Shown: positions 44,575 to 53,856 of the stretch, in pieces | How positions within the stretch are numbered: position 1 is the first letter of the stretch | Layout: every line of letters starts with the position of its first letter | DNA from: DASQPR01 sp963797605 | GTDB taxonomy: Bacteria; Actinomycetota; Actinomycetes; Mycobacteriales; Micromonosporaceae | Length of the DNA stretch: 64,000 bases | Direction: 5' to 3' | Assembly (NCBI GenBank): GCA_963797605.1 | Contig: CAWCPX010000002.1 | Coordinates: 347,166-411,165 of the forward strand | Position numbers and translations under genes: made by a program | Notes under the pieces: model-generated | The model's input: the letters and a program-made list of their open reading frames with translations, nothing else | Told to the model about the DNA's origin: nothing | Database searches by the model: none

Positions 44575-45807
44575 ATGGCCCAGGAGATCTCCACCGATGT
44601 CTGCGTGGTCGGTGGTGGCCCGGGCGGCGTGATGCTGGGGTTGCTGCTCGCCAGAGCCGGCGTCGGCGTCGTGGTGCTCGAAAAGCACGACGACTTCCTG
44701 CGCGACTTCCGTGGCGACACCGTGCACCCGTCCACGCTGAACCTCATCGACCAACTGGGCATTCGGGAGGCGTTCGAGCAGGTCCCGCACACTCGGGTCA
44801 GCACGCTCGACGTCGTCATCAACGGGGTACGGCTGCGCGGAGTCGACCTGCGGTCGCTGCCCAAGCCGAACCGGCAGATCGCGCTGATGCCACAGTCCGA
44901 CCTGCTCAACCTCCTCGTCGACGAGGGTCGCCGGCATCCGTCGTTCAGCATGCGGATGGGTGCCGATGCGACCGGCGTGCGGCGCGACTCCCGTGGCCGA
45001 GTCACCGGTGTCATCGTGCGCACCGGCGCCGGTGAGCTGACGGTCCGCGCCGCGCTCACGATCGCGGCGGACGGTCGTTCATCGACGGTACGCGAGGCGA
45101 TGGGCATGCGGCCGCAGGAATACGGCGTGCCGATCGACGTGCTGTGGCTGCGGATGCCGAAACCGAGCGCGCCGATGCCGGACACGCTCGCCTACATCAG
45201 CGACCAGTCCATGATGGTCACGATTCCACGGCCCGACTATCTGCAATGCGGGCTGTTGATCCCGAAGGGCACGTTCGACGAGGTGCGCGCGGCCGGCATG
45301 GACGCCTTCCACGACCGCATCGCCCGGACGGCACCGCCCCTGCGCGAAGTCGTAGGCAGCGTGACCGACTGGAACGATGTCAAGCTGCTGTCCGTGCAGA
45401 TCAACCGGTTGCCCCGGTGGTCGGCCGACGGGGTGCTCTTCATCGGGGACGCGGCCCACGCGATGTCGCCGGCGTTTGGCGTGGGCATCAACTACGCGGT
45501 GCAGGACGCGGTCGCGACGGCGAACATCCTCGTGCCGATGCTGCGGTCCGGGCCACCGACTCGGGACCGGGTCGACGAGGCGTACCGGCAACTCGAGGAA
45601 CGCCGCGCCGCGCCGACCGCCCGGATGCAACGACTGCAGATGCGGGCCCACGCCGCGATCGGCAACGGCAAGGGGCTGCGGCTCTTCCGCACCGGGCCGG
45701 CGTGGATCGAACGCGCGCTCGCCCGGTCGGTGCTCGTGGTGGTCCGTCCGCTCGGTGCCCGGCTGGTCGGGTACGGTTTCCAGCCCGAGCGCATCGACGC
45801 GGCCTGA
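44575..45807 (+). CDS. FAD-dependent monooxygenase (PHBH type)
   Basis: The 410-residue enzyme has the FAD-binding GGGPGG (13-18), the DG motif (AADGRSSTVRE) and GDAAHAMSPAFGVGIN, hallmarks of aromatic hydroxylases of the p-hydroxybenzoate type. AGGAGG at 44561-44566 fixes the ATG. It likely hydroxylates an aromatic or polyketide substrate. It converges on ctaD with 8 bases between. Confidence 0.88.
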   Translation: MAQEISTDVCVVGGGPGGVMLGLLLARAGVGVVVLEKHDDFLRDFRGDTVHPSTLNLIDQLGIREAFEQVPHTRVSTLDVVINGVRLRGVDLRSLPKPNRQIALMPQSDLLNLLVDEGRRHPSFSMRMGADATGVRRDSRGRVTGVIVRTGAGELTVRAALTIAADGRSSTVREAMGMRPQEYGVPIDVLWLRMPKPSAPMPDTLAYISDQSMMVTIPRPDYLQCGLLIPKGTFDEVRAAGMDAFHDRIARTAPPLREVVGSVTDWNDVKLLSVQINRLPRWSADGVLFIGDAAHAMSPAFGVGINYAVQDAVATANILVPMLRSGPPTRDRVDEAYRQLEERRAAPTARMQRLQMRAHAAIGNGKGLRLFRTGPAWIERALARSVLVVVRPLGARLVGYGFQPERIDAA

Positions 45808-45815
45808 TCCGGCGG

Positions 45816-47558
45816 CTATTCGTCCTCCGCATCCGGCGGGCTTCCACCGCCCGTGACCGCTGGTGTCAAGACCGGGGATTGCGGCGGCGCGAGATGCGGG
45901 AAGTGCAGGTCGAAGGCCGGCCGCTCGGACCGGATGCGAGGCATGCGGTTGAAGTTGCGCAACGGCGGCGGGCATGACGTGGCCCACTCCAGCGACATTC
46001 CGTGACCCCACGGATCGTCGACCTCAACGACCGGACCGACCTTGTAGGAATGCCAGACGTTGTAGAGGAACGGCAACGTGGACGCACCCAGGACGAACGC
46101 ACCGACCGTGGAAATCGTGTTCAAGGTGCTGAAACAGACGGTGCCGCCGTGGCCCGGGCAGCCGTCGGTGGACAGGTAGTCGCCGTAGCGGCGGGGCATG
46201 CCCTCATCGCCCAGCCAGTGCTGGACGAGGAAGGTCGAGTGGAAGCCGATGAAGGTCAGCCAGAAGTGGATCTTGCCGAGTTTCTCGTCGAGCATCCGGC
46301 CGGTCATCTTCGGGAACCAGAAGTAGACGCCGCCGTAGACCGCGAACACGATGGTGCCGAACAGCACGTAGTGGAAGTGGGCCACCACGAAATAACTGTC
46401 CGAGACGTGGAAGTCGAGCGGGGGTGCCGCCAAAATGACACCCGATAGGCCGCCCAGCAGGAACGTGATCAGGAAGCCGATCGCGAACAGCATCGGCGTC
46501 TCGAACGTGACCTGGCCTCGCCACATCGTGCCGATCCAGTTGAAGAACTTGATGCCGGTGGGGACAGCGATAAGAAAACTCATGAACGAGAAGAACGGCA
46601 GCAGCACCTGGCCGGTCGCGAACATGTGGTGCGCCCAGACGCTCATCGACAGGCCGCCGATCGCGAACGTCGCGCCGACGAGGCCCTTGTAACCGAAGAT
46701 CGGCTTGCGTGAGAACACCGGGATGATCTCGGTGATGATCCCGAAGAACGGCAGCGCGACGATATAAACCTCGGGATGGCCGAAGAACCAGAAGAGGTGC
46801 TGCCATAACAGCGCGCCACCCGTGTTCGCGTTGAAGACCTGTGCGCCGAGTTGGCGGTCCGCCTCGGAGACCAGCAGTGCCGCCGCCAGCAGCGGGAACA
46901 CGAGGATCGTGAGGAGTGCCGTGACCAGGATGTTCCAGGTGAAGATCGGCATCCGGAACATCGTCATGCCCGGCGCGCGCAACGTGAGGATGGTCGTGAT
47001 CATGTTGACGGCGCCGAGGATCGTACCCAGGCCGGAAAGCGCCAGGCCCATGATCCACATGTCGCCGCCGAGGCCCGGCGAGTTCTGCACGTTCGCCAGC
47101 GGCTGGTAGGCGAACCAGCCGAAGTCAGCGGCGCCGCCCGGGGTCGCGAAACCCAACACGACGAGCGAGCCGCCGAACGCGTACAGCCAGTAGGCCAGCG
47201 CGTTGAGTCGCGGGAACGAGACGTCTGGCGCCCCGATCTGCAGCGGCACGATGTAGTTCGCGAACGCGAAGACAATGGGCGTCGCGAAGAGCAGCAGCAT
47301 CACGGTGCCGTGAATCGTGAACAACTGGTTGTACTGCTCGAGAGACAGGAACTGCAGCCCCGGGCGGGCAAGTTCGGCGCGCATCAGCAGCGCCATGAAC
47401 CCGCCGACGATAAAGAAGATGAACGACGTCACCATGTACATGAGACCGATTTGCTTCGCGTCGGTCGTACGCAGAATCCGGGAGAACGCCGATCCTTGCA
47501 GCGGCTGGTGGACCGGATAGGGCCGAGTCACGATCGGCTTTGGAACGAGTGTCGTCAC
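45816..47558 (-). CDS. ctaD: Cytochrome c oxidase subunit I
   Basis: The 580-residue heme-copper oxidase subunit has 12 membrane segments and the conserved motifs: the heme-a ligand in FTIHGTVML, HPEVYIVALPFFGI (Cu-B His and cross-linked Tyr), AHHMF (two Cu-B His), and VVAHFHYVLFG (heme ligands). The GTG at 47558 matches usual actinobacterial starts (MTTLVPKPIV). TTDAK replaces the usual TTDHK before helix 1. No other oxidase subunit genes are adjacent, so it may be an additional copy. Confidence 0.92.
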   Translation of the reverse strand: MTTLVPKPIVTRPYPVHQPLQGSAFSRILRTTDAKQIGLMYMVTSFIFFIVGGFMALLMRAELARPGLQFLSLEQYNQLFTIHGTVMLLLFATPIVFAFANYIVPLQIGAPDVSFPRLNALAYWLYAFGGSLVVLGFATPGGAADFGWFAYQPLANVQNSPGLGGDMWIMGLALSGLGTILGAVNMITTILTLRAPGMTMFRMPIFTWNILVTALLTILVFPLLAAALLVSEADRQLGAQVFNANTGGALLWQHLFWFFGHPEVYIVALPFFGIITEIIPVFSRKPIFGYKGLVGATFAIGGLSMSVWAHHMFATGQVLLPFFSFMSFLIAVPTGIKFFNWIGTMWRGQVTFETPMLFAIGFLITFLLGGLSGVILAAPPLDFHVSDSYFVVAHFHYVLFGTIVFAVYGGVYFWFPKMTGRMLDEKLGKIHFWLTFIGFHSTFLVQHWLGDEGMPRRYGDYLSTDGCPGHGGTVCFSTLNTISTVGAFVLGASTLPFLYNVWHSYKVGPVVEVDDPWGHGMSLEWATSCPPPLRNFNRMPRIRSERPAFDLHFPHLAPPQSPVLTPAVTGGGSPPDAEDE

Positions 47559-47943
47559 GTGGGGCCCCCCGCGGCTGATCACCGTCGCAGGCAGCATCGG
47601 GTTCGAATGCAGTCGACCTGACCAGACGGCGCCGGAACGATGTGCGCGCTATCGCGAACGCGAATAGTCCGCGTGCAGCGCCCGCGACGCCGACGATAAC
47701 CCGAGTCGGTCGTGGACGAACCATGACACGCCGGTCATATAACCGCATGGACCAAGTTCGTCGATGATGCCTCCTGTTTCTGGGTGGTCCGTCATACTGC
47801 ACGGCTCTCGGTCGGCATGACATCGTCGGCGGTCGACCACCGTGCGGCCAAGATTCGGACGGAGCGGGCGTAGACACGAACCAGATGTTGATGAAATGCC
47901 GCAGTGGTTCAGCTTCTGGTCGCTCGCCTAGTACGGTGCCACG
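47559..47943. other. Divergent region ctaD / 47944 gene
   Basis: This 385-base gap carries promoters for both sides. A 48-codon minus-strand frame (47795 down to 47649, MTDHPETGGIIDELGPCGYM) is possible but has no clear ribosome-binding site. Nothing else is recognised. Confidence 0.3.
47932..47937 (+). promoter_or_regulatory. -10 box TACGGT, leaderless start
   Basis: TACGGT ends 6 bases before the ATG at 47944. Confidence 0.5.
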
Positions 47944-48573
47944 ATGGCGATTCCACACGAGTTGCGTGGGCGTTTGGGCGATCCATCGTTTTGGCAGACG
48001 TGGTTCTTCATCTCCGAGAATGCGTCCACCGTTCCGGACACGCTCGTGGAGTTTGACGTCGGTGGTGGCTGCCAGGTCGTGTTGGATGTCCAAGGTCGGT
48101 ACGGCAGTTACGAGCTGGGTATCCGGACGCCACCATCGGTCACTGTCGTCGGCGTCGGCTGGGATGACCAGGCCCGTTGGCACCCGTACGCGTTCCGCTG
48201 GACGGAACTGGACCTCGTGTGTCGCGCGATCTCGGTGATCGATGTGTCGTTGCCGCATCCCGGTCCGGTCCTGGCGTTGCTGTGCCGTTTCGCCAGCGTC
48301 CAGGACGACGATAAAGTCGAACGTATCGCCGCCGACTTAGGAACTGCGTTCGACTCGCTGCGGCCGGTGGCATGGAAAGGGTATTGGCCGGCGGTGGATG
48401 ACTGGTTTGCTCGCCACGACTTCCGTGGCCAGGCCATCAGCTGGGAACGCAACGCGGTCGGGAACCTCTACGCGACCCAACGGGACGACGCTGACATGCC
48501 GTTCTACAGCCTGGCGGAGAACCAACGAATGATCCGGCGGGTTTTCCGTACGACGCCTGGCACACGCTGCTGA
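47944..48573 (+). CDS. Hypothetical protein, 209 residues
   Basis: The protein is soluble, rich in Trp (SFWQTWFF, GYWPAVDDWF) and aromatic residues, with alternating strands and helices. No signal peptide or known motif is seen. Third-position G/C is lower than in the genes to the left, which fits the accessory region that starts here. The start follows a leaderless promoter. Function unknown. Confidence 0.65.
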   Translation: MAIPHELRGRLGDPSFWQTWFFISENASTVPDTLVEFDVGGGCQVVLDVQGRYGSYELGIRTPPSVTVVGVGWDDQARWHPYAFRWTELDLVCRAISVIDVSLPHPGPVLALLCRFASVQDDDKVERIAADLGTAFDSLRPVAWKGYWPAVDDWFARHDFRGQAISWERNAVGNLYATQRDDADMPFYSLAENQRMIRRVFRTTPGTRC

Positions 48574-48671
48574 CAGTGGCCGCTGCGACTCTCGGGCAGC
48601 CAGGCCAGTGATGCGAGCGAAGCAACCTTCATCCACCGCCCGCGGCTAACCGTCCCGGGATAACCGGCTCA

Positions 48672-48935
48672 TTGTCGGCCGCTATGGTCGGCGACCATAC
48701 CCGCGAACCCGATCAGATCGGCCCGGTGATAGCGGGCGAGCCCGGCGAGTTCGATCAGATAGGGCGCTGCGGCGGCGGTCGTCGGATACACCGTTCCCTG
48801 ATGCATCGTGAAATCGGTGACCTGCTTAAAAGCCCTGTGGTCCTCGTCCTCGTCATCCGACGCGATCGCCCGCAGAAGACCCGGAAGATCATCGTCCGGA
48901 TCGTGATACGGCCGGTCCAGGCTTATCGTGCCCCG
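48672..48935 (-). pseudogene. 5' fragment of a HEAT-repeat-type gene
   Basis: On the minus strand the text DDDLPGLLRAIASDDEDEDH, then MHQGTVYPTTAAAAPYLIEL and RADLIGFAGMVAD, matches the first repeats of actinobacterial HEAT-like proteins. The frame stops at 48672, after about 85 residues, whereas intact members have several hundred. No continuation is seen to the left, so this is a truncated remnant. Confidence 0.5.
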
Positions 48936-49037
48936 GCAGCCTGAGGGACTTCCGTAAGAGGAGGCCCGAACTACGATGAGTCCGGCTTGATCCCTGGCTT
49001 CAGGCACGTCCACCTTCCGCGCGAATTCGGAGGCATC

Positions 49038-49703
49038 GTGAAGTTCTTGCTCACCTCAGGCGGCGTTACGAACCCGAGCATCCATTCGGCTCTCGTGCAG
49101 CTTCTCGGCAAGCCGATCGCCGACTGCCACGCCCTCTGCATCCCGACGGCACAGTGGGGTCACCCGATGTGCGGTCCGGCAACGGTACGGGGCTTCATCG
49201 CCGCCAAGCCCGAGCCCGACTGGCAGTACCTGTCCGGCCTGGGCTGGGCGTCCCTCGGCGTCCTCGAACTCACCGCACTGCCGACCATCGGCGCGGAGCG
49301 ATGGGTCCCCTGGGTCCGCGAGGCCGACGTGCTGCTGGTCGACGGCGGCGACGCAACCTACCTGTGCCACTGGATGCGGGAGTCCGGGCTGGCCGACCTG
49401 CTGCCTTCGCTGCCCGACACGGTCTGGGTGGGAGTAAGCGCCGGAAGCATGGTGATGACGCCGCGGATCGGAGACTACTTCGTCGAGTGGCCGTCGGCGC
49501 CGGACGACCGCACCCTCGGAGTCGTCGACTTCTCGATTTTCCCGCATCTGAATGCTTTCCCCACGAACACCCCGGCTGACGCGCAGCGGTGGGCCGCCGC
49601 CATCGGCATCCCGGCCTACGCCATCGACGAGCAGACGGCCATTAAAGTCGTCGATGGCTCCGTCGAGGTGATCTCCGAAGGCCAATGGACGAAGTTCGGC
49701 TGA
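49038..49703 (+). CDS. Peptidase E-like (S51 family) protein
   Basis: The 221-residue enzyme has the S51 (dipeptidase E, aspartyl dipeptidase) pattern: MKFLLTSGGVTNPSIHSAL, VDGGDATYLCHWM and the nucleophile elbow GVSAGSM, followed by HLNAFPTN. Family members cleave Asp-X dipeptides with a Ser-His-Glu-type triad. GGAGG at 49029-49033 selects the GTG at 49038. Cytoplasmic. Confidence 0.85.
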   Translation: MKFLLTSGGVTNPSIHSALVQLLGKPIADCHALCIPTAQWGHPMCGPATVRGFIAAKPEPDWQYLSGLGWASLGVLELTALPTIGAERWVPWVREADVLLVDGGDATYLCHWMRESGLADLLPSLPDTVWVGVSAGSMVMTPRIGDYFVEWPSAPDDRTLGVVDFSIFPHLNAFPTNTPADAQRWAAAIGIPAYAIDEQTAIKVVDGSVEVISEGQWTKFG

Positions 49704-50127
49704 TTGTCGCCCCGAGGGCCATCCGGATCCGCCGCCATGAGTGCGTGCTCATGCCGAGCGGCGCGGACCACTACGCACGCCTTTGGTCACGTGCCCACTC
49801 ATGCGGCGGGTCGCCCGTTGCCGCCCGCGCACGACTTCCGATGAGTGAGCTTGGTTCTGTCCCGTGTACGACTCGGCTGCGCGACGTAGGCTCTGGCCGT
49901 GGAAGAGGGTCCGAATGGTCGTAGTGCTTCTTATCCGTGCACATACAAGACGGGCCCCGATGCGCCTCGCTGATCTAGCCTGGCGACTTCGCGAAATCGA
50001 CCGGATCTGCCGCGTTGGCGCCCTCACGCCGACGATCGTGCGCTTGTAATCGAGCAGCCGACCGCTGCTGGCCGACGGGAGCCAAGCAGCGGAAGCAAAT
50101 CGCTGGTCAGTCGGGTACGGATTGGGC
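49704..50127. other. Gap upstream of ATP-grasp gene
   Basis: Apart from the small ORF at 49915, this 424-base region has no supported gene. Its codon statistics are mixed in all frames. Confidence 0.4.
49915..50049 (+). CDS. Possible 44-residue peptide before the ATP-grasp gene
   Basis: MVVVLLIRAHTRRAPMRLAD opens a short basic peptide ending at 50049. GAAGAGGG at 49902-49909 is a fair ribosome-binding site. It ends 78 bases before an R2K-type ATP-grasp gene on the same strand, so it could be a substrate or leader of that enzyme, but no precursor motif is recognised. Confidence 0.3.
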   Translation: MVVVLLIRAHTRRAPMRLADLAWRLREIDRICRVGALTPTIVRL

Positions 50128-50898
50128 ATGATTCGGCCGGTGACTGTCGTGTTCCCGCCCCGGCTGACCGCGTCGGCGCGGGCGATTCGTGCCGCTGCCG
50201 AGCGGCGCGGCGTGGACACCGTGCAGATGCCGACCTTTACCGTCCCCGCCGGGCTGACCGCCGAGCACCTCCACGCTGGCCCCGACTTCGCCGATACCGT
50301 CGCCCCACATCTGGGCATCGCCTTGCTGGAGGCGCCCGCCGACTGGTTACCCCGGCTGCCGCACGAGCTGATCCGCCGCCGGATCACCGCGATGCCGATC
50401 CGGGAGGCGTGGCAACTACGCACGCCTGCGTTCATCAAGTCACCCAATGACAAGACCATCAGAGCGATGATCTACAGCGATGGGACTCGCCTCCCCGGGT
50501 CTGACGCCGTCGATGGCGACACCGTGGTGCTGGTCAGCGACCTCATCGACTTCACCACCGAGCACCGCCTGTTCACCCTTGACGGGCAGGTCCACGCCGC
50601 CAGCCAGTACGCCGACGCCGGCCGCCTCCACGTGGCCGACGTGTCACCGGACGCGCTCGCCTTCGGTGAGGACGTTTTGGCCCAGGTCGGCACGAGTCTG
50701 CCCAGTGCGGTGGTCATCGACATCGGCGAAACCGCTAACGGCTGGGCGGTCATCGAAGCGAACGCGGCCTGGGCCAGCGGCCGCTACGACGCCGACCCCG
50801 ACCGCGTCCTCGATGTCGTACTCCGTGCCGCCTTGCCGCGCGACGCCGTCCTCGACAGGGACAGGCCGTTCCTTCGTAACGCTGCGGCCGGGCCATAA
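50128..50898 (+). CDS. R2K-clade ATP-grasp protein (DUF4343-like)
   Basis: The 256-residue protein has the short ATP-grasp layout: FIKSPNDKTIRAMIYSDG (ATP-binding Lys), VVLVSDLIDFTTEHRLFTLD, and VVIDIGETANGWAVIEANAA with the metal-binding E-x-N. The R2K clade has been predicted to ligate peptides or modify other molecules in conflict-related contexts. ATG 50128 is preferred; a TTG at 50122 is in frame. Neighbours are small ORFs and remnants, so the substrate is open. Confidence 0.75.
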   Translation: MIRPVTVVFPPRLTASARAIRAAAERRGVDTVQMPTFTVPAGLTAEHLHAGPDFADTVAPHLGIALLEAPADWLPRLPHELIRRRITAMPIREAWQLRTPAFIKSPNDKTIRAMIYSDGTRLPGSDAVDGDTVVLVSDLIDFTTEHRLFTLDGQVHAASQYADAGRLHVADVSPDALAFGEDVLAQVGTSLPSAVVIDIGETANGWAVIEANAAWASGRYDADPDRVLDVVLRAALPRDAVLDRDRPFLRNAAAGP

Positions 50899-50904
50899 GT
50901 AAAA

Positions 50905-51023
50905 CGCGACAGCCACCTTCTCCGTAGCGGCGGTCACTGTCGCGAACACCGTGCCCTTAGAAATGAACGTCACCGCGATTCCGCTGACCGCCTCGACGTT
51001 CGTCACGGTGTGGCAAGGTGGAG
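50905..51023 (+). pseudogene. Orphan fragment of a DTR module
   Basis: Read in the frame starting at 50905, the text ATFSVAAVTVANTVPLEMNV followed by TAIPLTASTFVTVWQGG closely parallels the third module of the 58.6 kb protein (ATFSAAAVTDAKTVALDMNV, then TAIAPTTPTFLTVWPTS). There is no DTR start before it and no module end after it. It is a displaced piece of the same gene family. Confidence 0.7.
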
Positions 51024-51131
51024 TACATCGACGCCGATCTGGCCCGCGGCGATACCGAGATCGCCGCAGGGCCGGGGCCGTCCGGGGTCAATTGGAGCCA
51101 CATCTGCCGGACCTGCCGCACCGTGCCCTGA
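51018..51131 (+). CDS. Possible 37-residue ORF
   Basis: GTG at 51018 opens VEYIDADLARGDTEIAAGPG with a Cys-containing end (HICRTCRTVP). The composition looks coding, but there is no ribosome-binding site and it abuts a remnant, so it may be a gene fragment. The rest of 51132-51350 shows nothing. Confidence 0.2.
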   Translation: MEYIDADLARGDTEIAAGPGPSGVNWSHICRTCRTVP

Positions 51132-51350
51132 CCGCGTCAGTGCCGAAGTCGCCGACCAGCGCGAGGCGGTCGTGGATGTCTCGTGGGTGTGGGTGTCTGT
51201 AATCCGAGAATGTGGCTTGCCGGTTGCGAACGCGGGCTCTAGCGGATTGCGGGTGAGGGGCGAACAGCTTCCAGTGCCCTTGGGAGACGACTTCGAGCCA
51301 TGGGGAGCTCGGCGAACACGTCAGGCCACGCACGTTACTTGATCTCGTTC

Positions 51351-51965
51351 TCACTTCCCACACGCAAACGAGGCCACATCCGCCTCCCAACTGCCACGCG
51401 AGGCCATGGGCGTTTCGAACGACATCGCTGTGCCGTCGACCTTGAGCGAAACTCGCGGCGTCGCGTCGACATCAGCCGCCGGGCATTTGACGGAGCCCTC
51501 GACGACCACGTAAGCAGTCGAATGTGGGGGCATGGTGTATGTGCTGAGCAGTGTGATGTTGGACTGACCGACTTCATTTGCGTCAGATGTAACGATGAGA
51601 CCCACGGCTACCTGGTGGAACGACACCGGTGTTTCGACGACAATATCGGTGATCGTCGCTGCGGTGTTGCTGAAGTTGCGGATCTCGAACCCCTGGTGGA
51701 ACGTCTTGTCGTCCTTGACATCGTTAACCTCGTCGCAGCACAGAACCACGTTCGGCGGTAACGGGCTTTGGCGCACGACCGGCGTGCTCGCCCGTGGCAG
51801 AGCCGCGGTCTGTCGCTGCCAGATCACCAGTCCGAACGCGACCATCAGCACCACACCCAGGCCGATTGCCACCCGCCGGCGCGGCCAACGCTTGTTACCG
51901 CCGAACTCGATCTCGTCCACCGCTGCTCCCACGTTCGTCGATGTCGTGGAGCATAGGTTCTGCAT
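51351..51965 (-). CDS. Single-pass membrane protein with extracellular beta domain
   Basis: The protein of about 204 residues has a basic N terminus (KRWPRRR), one membrane anchor (about residues 33-50), and an extracellular beta-rich domain with a CCDE motif and a late Cys pair. No family is recognised. ATG 51965 is used; a TTG at 51971 is the alternative and neither has a clear ribosome-binding site. Confidence 0.6.
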   Translation of the reverse strand: MQNLCSTTSTNVGAAVDEIEFGGNKRWPRRRVAIGLGVVLMVAFGLVIWQRQTAALPRASTPVVRQSPLPPNVVLCCDEVNDVKDDKTFHQGFEIRNFSNTAATITDIVVETPVSFHQVAVGLIVTSDANEVGQSNITLLSTYTMPPHSTAYVVVEGSVKCPAADVDATPRVSLKVDGTAMSFETPMASRGSWEADVASFACGK

Positions 51966-52042
51966 GACCAACTGTGGGGGCTGAGGGCCAAGTGCCAGGA
52001 GCCGCGAAGGTGGGTCAGTGTGGTCGCTAATGATTCATTGTC

Positions 52043-53434
52043 ATGGTGTGGTGGATCACCGCCGAGAGTGTGGAGCGGATCGAGGCCGGGTTGGCTGGCC
52101 TGACGGCGGCGGTCGCGGCTCGCGTGGGCAAGGTCGCTCCACCGGTGGCGGCCGGGTGGGCGGTGGGGTTTCTGACCGCACATCCGGGTTGGCTGCTGGT
52201 GCTGGACAACGTCGAGGACCGCGCCGATGTCGAGGCGTTGCTCGCCATCCTGTCTGGGGGCCGGGTGCTGATCACGTCCGCCGCGATGTCGACTGGGAGC
52301 AGCTCGTCGATTCCTGTATTTGCCTGGCCCTGCTCACGCCTGATGCGGCGACCGAATTGTTGACCTCCCGTAGCGGGCAGGACGACGCTGACAGCGCCCG
52401 GATGCTGGCCGCACAGTTGGGATATTTGCCGTTGGCGCTGACCCAGGCGGGCGCGTTTCTGGCGTAAACCCGTACACCGATGCCCGACTACCTCCACCAA
52501 CTCCAAGCCCGTCCCGTGCGCCTGTTGGCAACAGCGGTCGGCGGGGCCGCCCAGCGGACGGTGGCGCGGGTGTGGGACTTGGCCTGATCGCGATCGCCGC
52601 CTCCGACCCTCTCCCCAATCGACATACTCCGGGTCCTGGCAGTCGTGGCTGCGGACTATGTGCCGCGGGATTTGCTGGTCGGGATGAGTCCCGAGCCGGA
52701 ATCGGTAGCGGCGGCGTTGGGAGTGTTGGCCTCTTACAGCATGATCACCCTGACCGGGCGGACCATGGCCACACACCGGCTGGTACAGACCGTCGTCGCC
52801 GACCAAGCCTCCACCACCGATGCCTGGGCCTCCACCCTGCACCGGACCTGTGACCTGATCACCCAGCGCCGGCCCACGGGAGATCCACAGACGGTGGTCG
52901 AGGAATGGCCCGCTGGGCCCTACTCACTCCACACGTCCAGGCACTCGCCGACCGATGGCCGGCCGATGACCCCGACACTAACCTGGCGTACCTGCTCACT
53001 TGGACCAGCGCCTACCTAGCGAGCCAAGGCGCCACCCGCGCAGTGGTGGACCTGCAGCAGCGGGCTCTGGCCATCCACGAGCGAACGTCTGGCCCGACCA
53101 CCCGGATACCTTGAAATCCCGCAGCAATCTCGCCACCGGTTATCGGTGGGTGGTTCGGTTGCCGGAGGCGGTCACTCTGTATGAGCAGACCCTGGCCGAT
53201 ATGGTGCGGGTTCTCGGCGCCGACCACCCGGATACCTTGAAATCCCGCAGCAACCTCGCCCTTGGTTATCAGGCGGTGGGTCGGTTGGCTGAGGCGGTGA
53301 CTTTCGACGAGAAGACCCGGGCTGACCGGGTGCGGGTCCTCGGCTCCGAGCACCCGCACACCCTGACCTCGCTCAACAATCTCGATGACGCCCGTAGCCC
53401 GCAGACGCGCGGCGAGCCCGTTGCAGATCGTTAA
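52043..53434 (+). pseudogene. Truncated NB-ARC / TPR protein remnant
   Basis: The text begins inside an NB-ARC ATPase (VWWITAESVERIEAGLAGL, then GWLLVLDNVED as Walker B, LPLALTQAGAFLA) and continues into a helical region and kinesin-light-chain-type TPRs with a 126-base DNA repeat (DHPDTLKSRSNLATGY, DHPDTLKSRSNLALGY). The P-loop half is missing at the 5' end. A TAA stop at 52465-52467 interrupts the frame, and frame shifts occur near 52290, 52590, 52900 and 53090. Intact relatives are STAND-type ATPases used in signalling and defence. This copy is dead. Confidence 0.75.
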
Positions 53435-53466
53435 CACCGGTCGGACCCCGTATCAACCTCCGGCTG

Positions 53467-53844
53467 ACGGCGACGACAAATCTCAGCCGCAGCACTGCGC
53501 GCAAACAGCTCGACCTTCCACGTGTCGATCCGACGGTCGCTCACACGGATCGCGTCAGCGACTACATCAAGTTCGAGCACGCTGGCACTGTGGTGAACCT
53601 CGCCGCCGGCGAACAGGTGCGCTGGCTGGGTCGCTGGCAGACCGTCGACTTGACGCTGCCCGGTGTCGACTTCTGGGTCTTCGACAACGAGATCGCCGTG
53701 TTCAACCACTTCACCGGCGACGGCGACTGGGCCGACCCGGACATGGAAACCCGCACCGAACCAACCATCGTCGGGCTGTGTGTGACGCCGTTCGAGGCCG
53801 TCTGGGACCGGGCCATCCCGCACGAGAGCTACCACCTCACCTGA
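53467..53844 (+). pseudogene. DUF6879 protein, 5'-truncated
   Basis: The C-terminal part of a DUF6879 protein is clear: SDYIKFEHAGTVVNLAAGEQ, DFWVFDNEIAVFNHFTGDGD, and AVWDRAIPHESYHLT with stop at 53844. The expected first 60-70 residues are missing or scrambled where it joins the NB-ARC remnant. DUF6879 genes usually sit beside XRE/DUF5753 regulators, as here (12 bases before the next start). No function is established. Confidence 0.6.
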
Positions 53845-53856
53845 CTGACCGTGGTC

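Noticed and set aside
50644..51006. Minus-strand ORF starting MTNVEAVSGIAVTF
   Set aside because: It is the reverse-strand shadow of the orphan DTR module. The same kind of shadow is seen opposite the intact module at 59869-60111.
53095..53255. Near-identical DNA repeats as a possible CRISPR or mobile repeat
   Set aside because: The two copies are 126 bases apart, a multiple of the 42-residue TPR unit, and encode the same TPR text. They are protein repeats.
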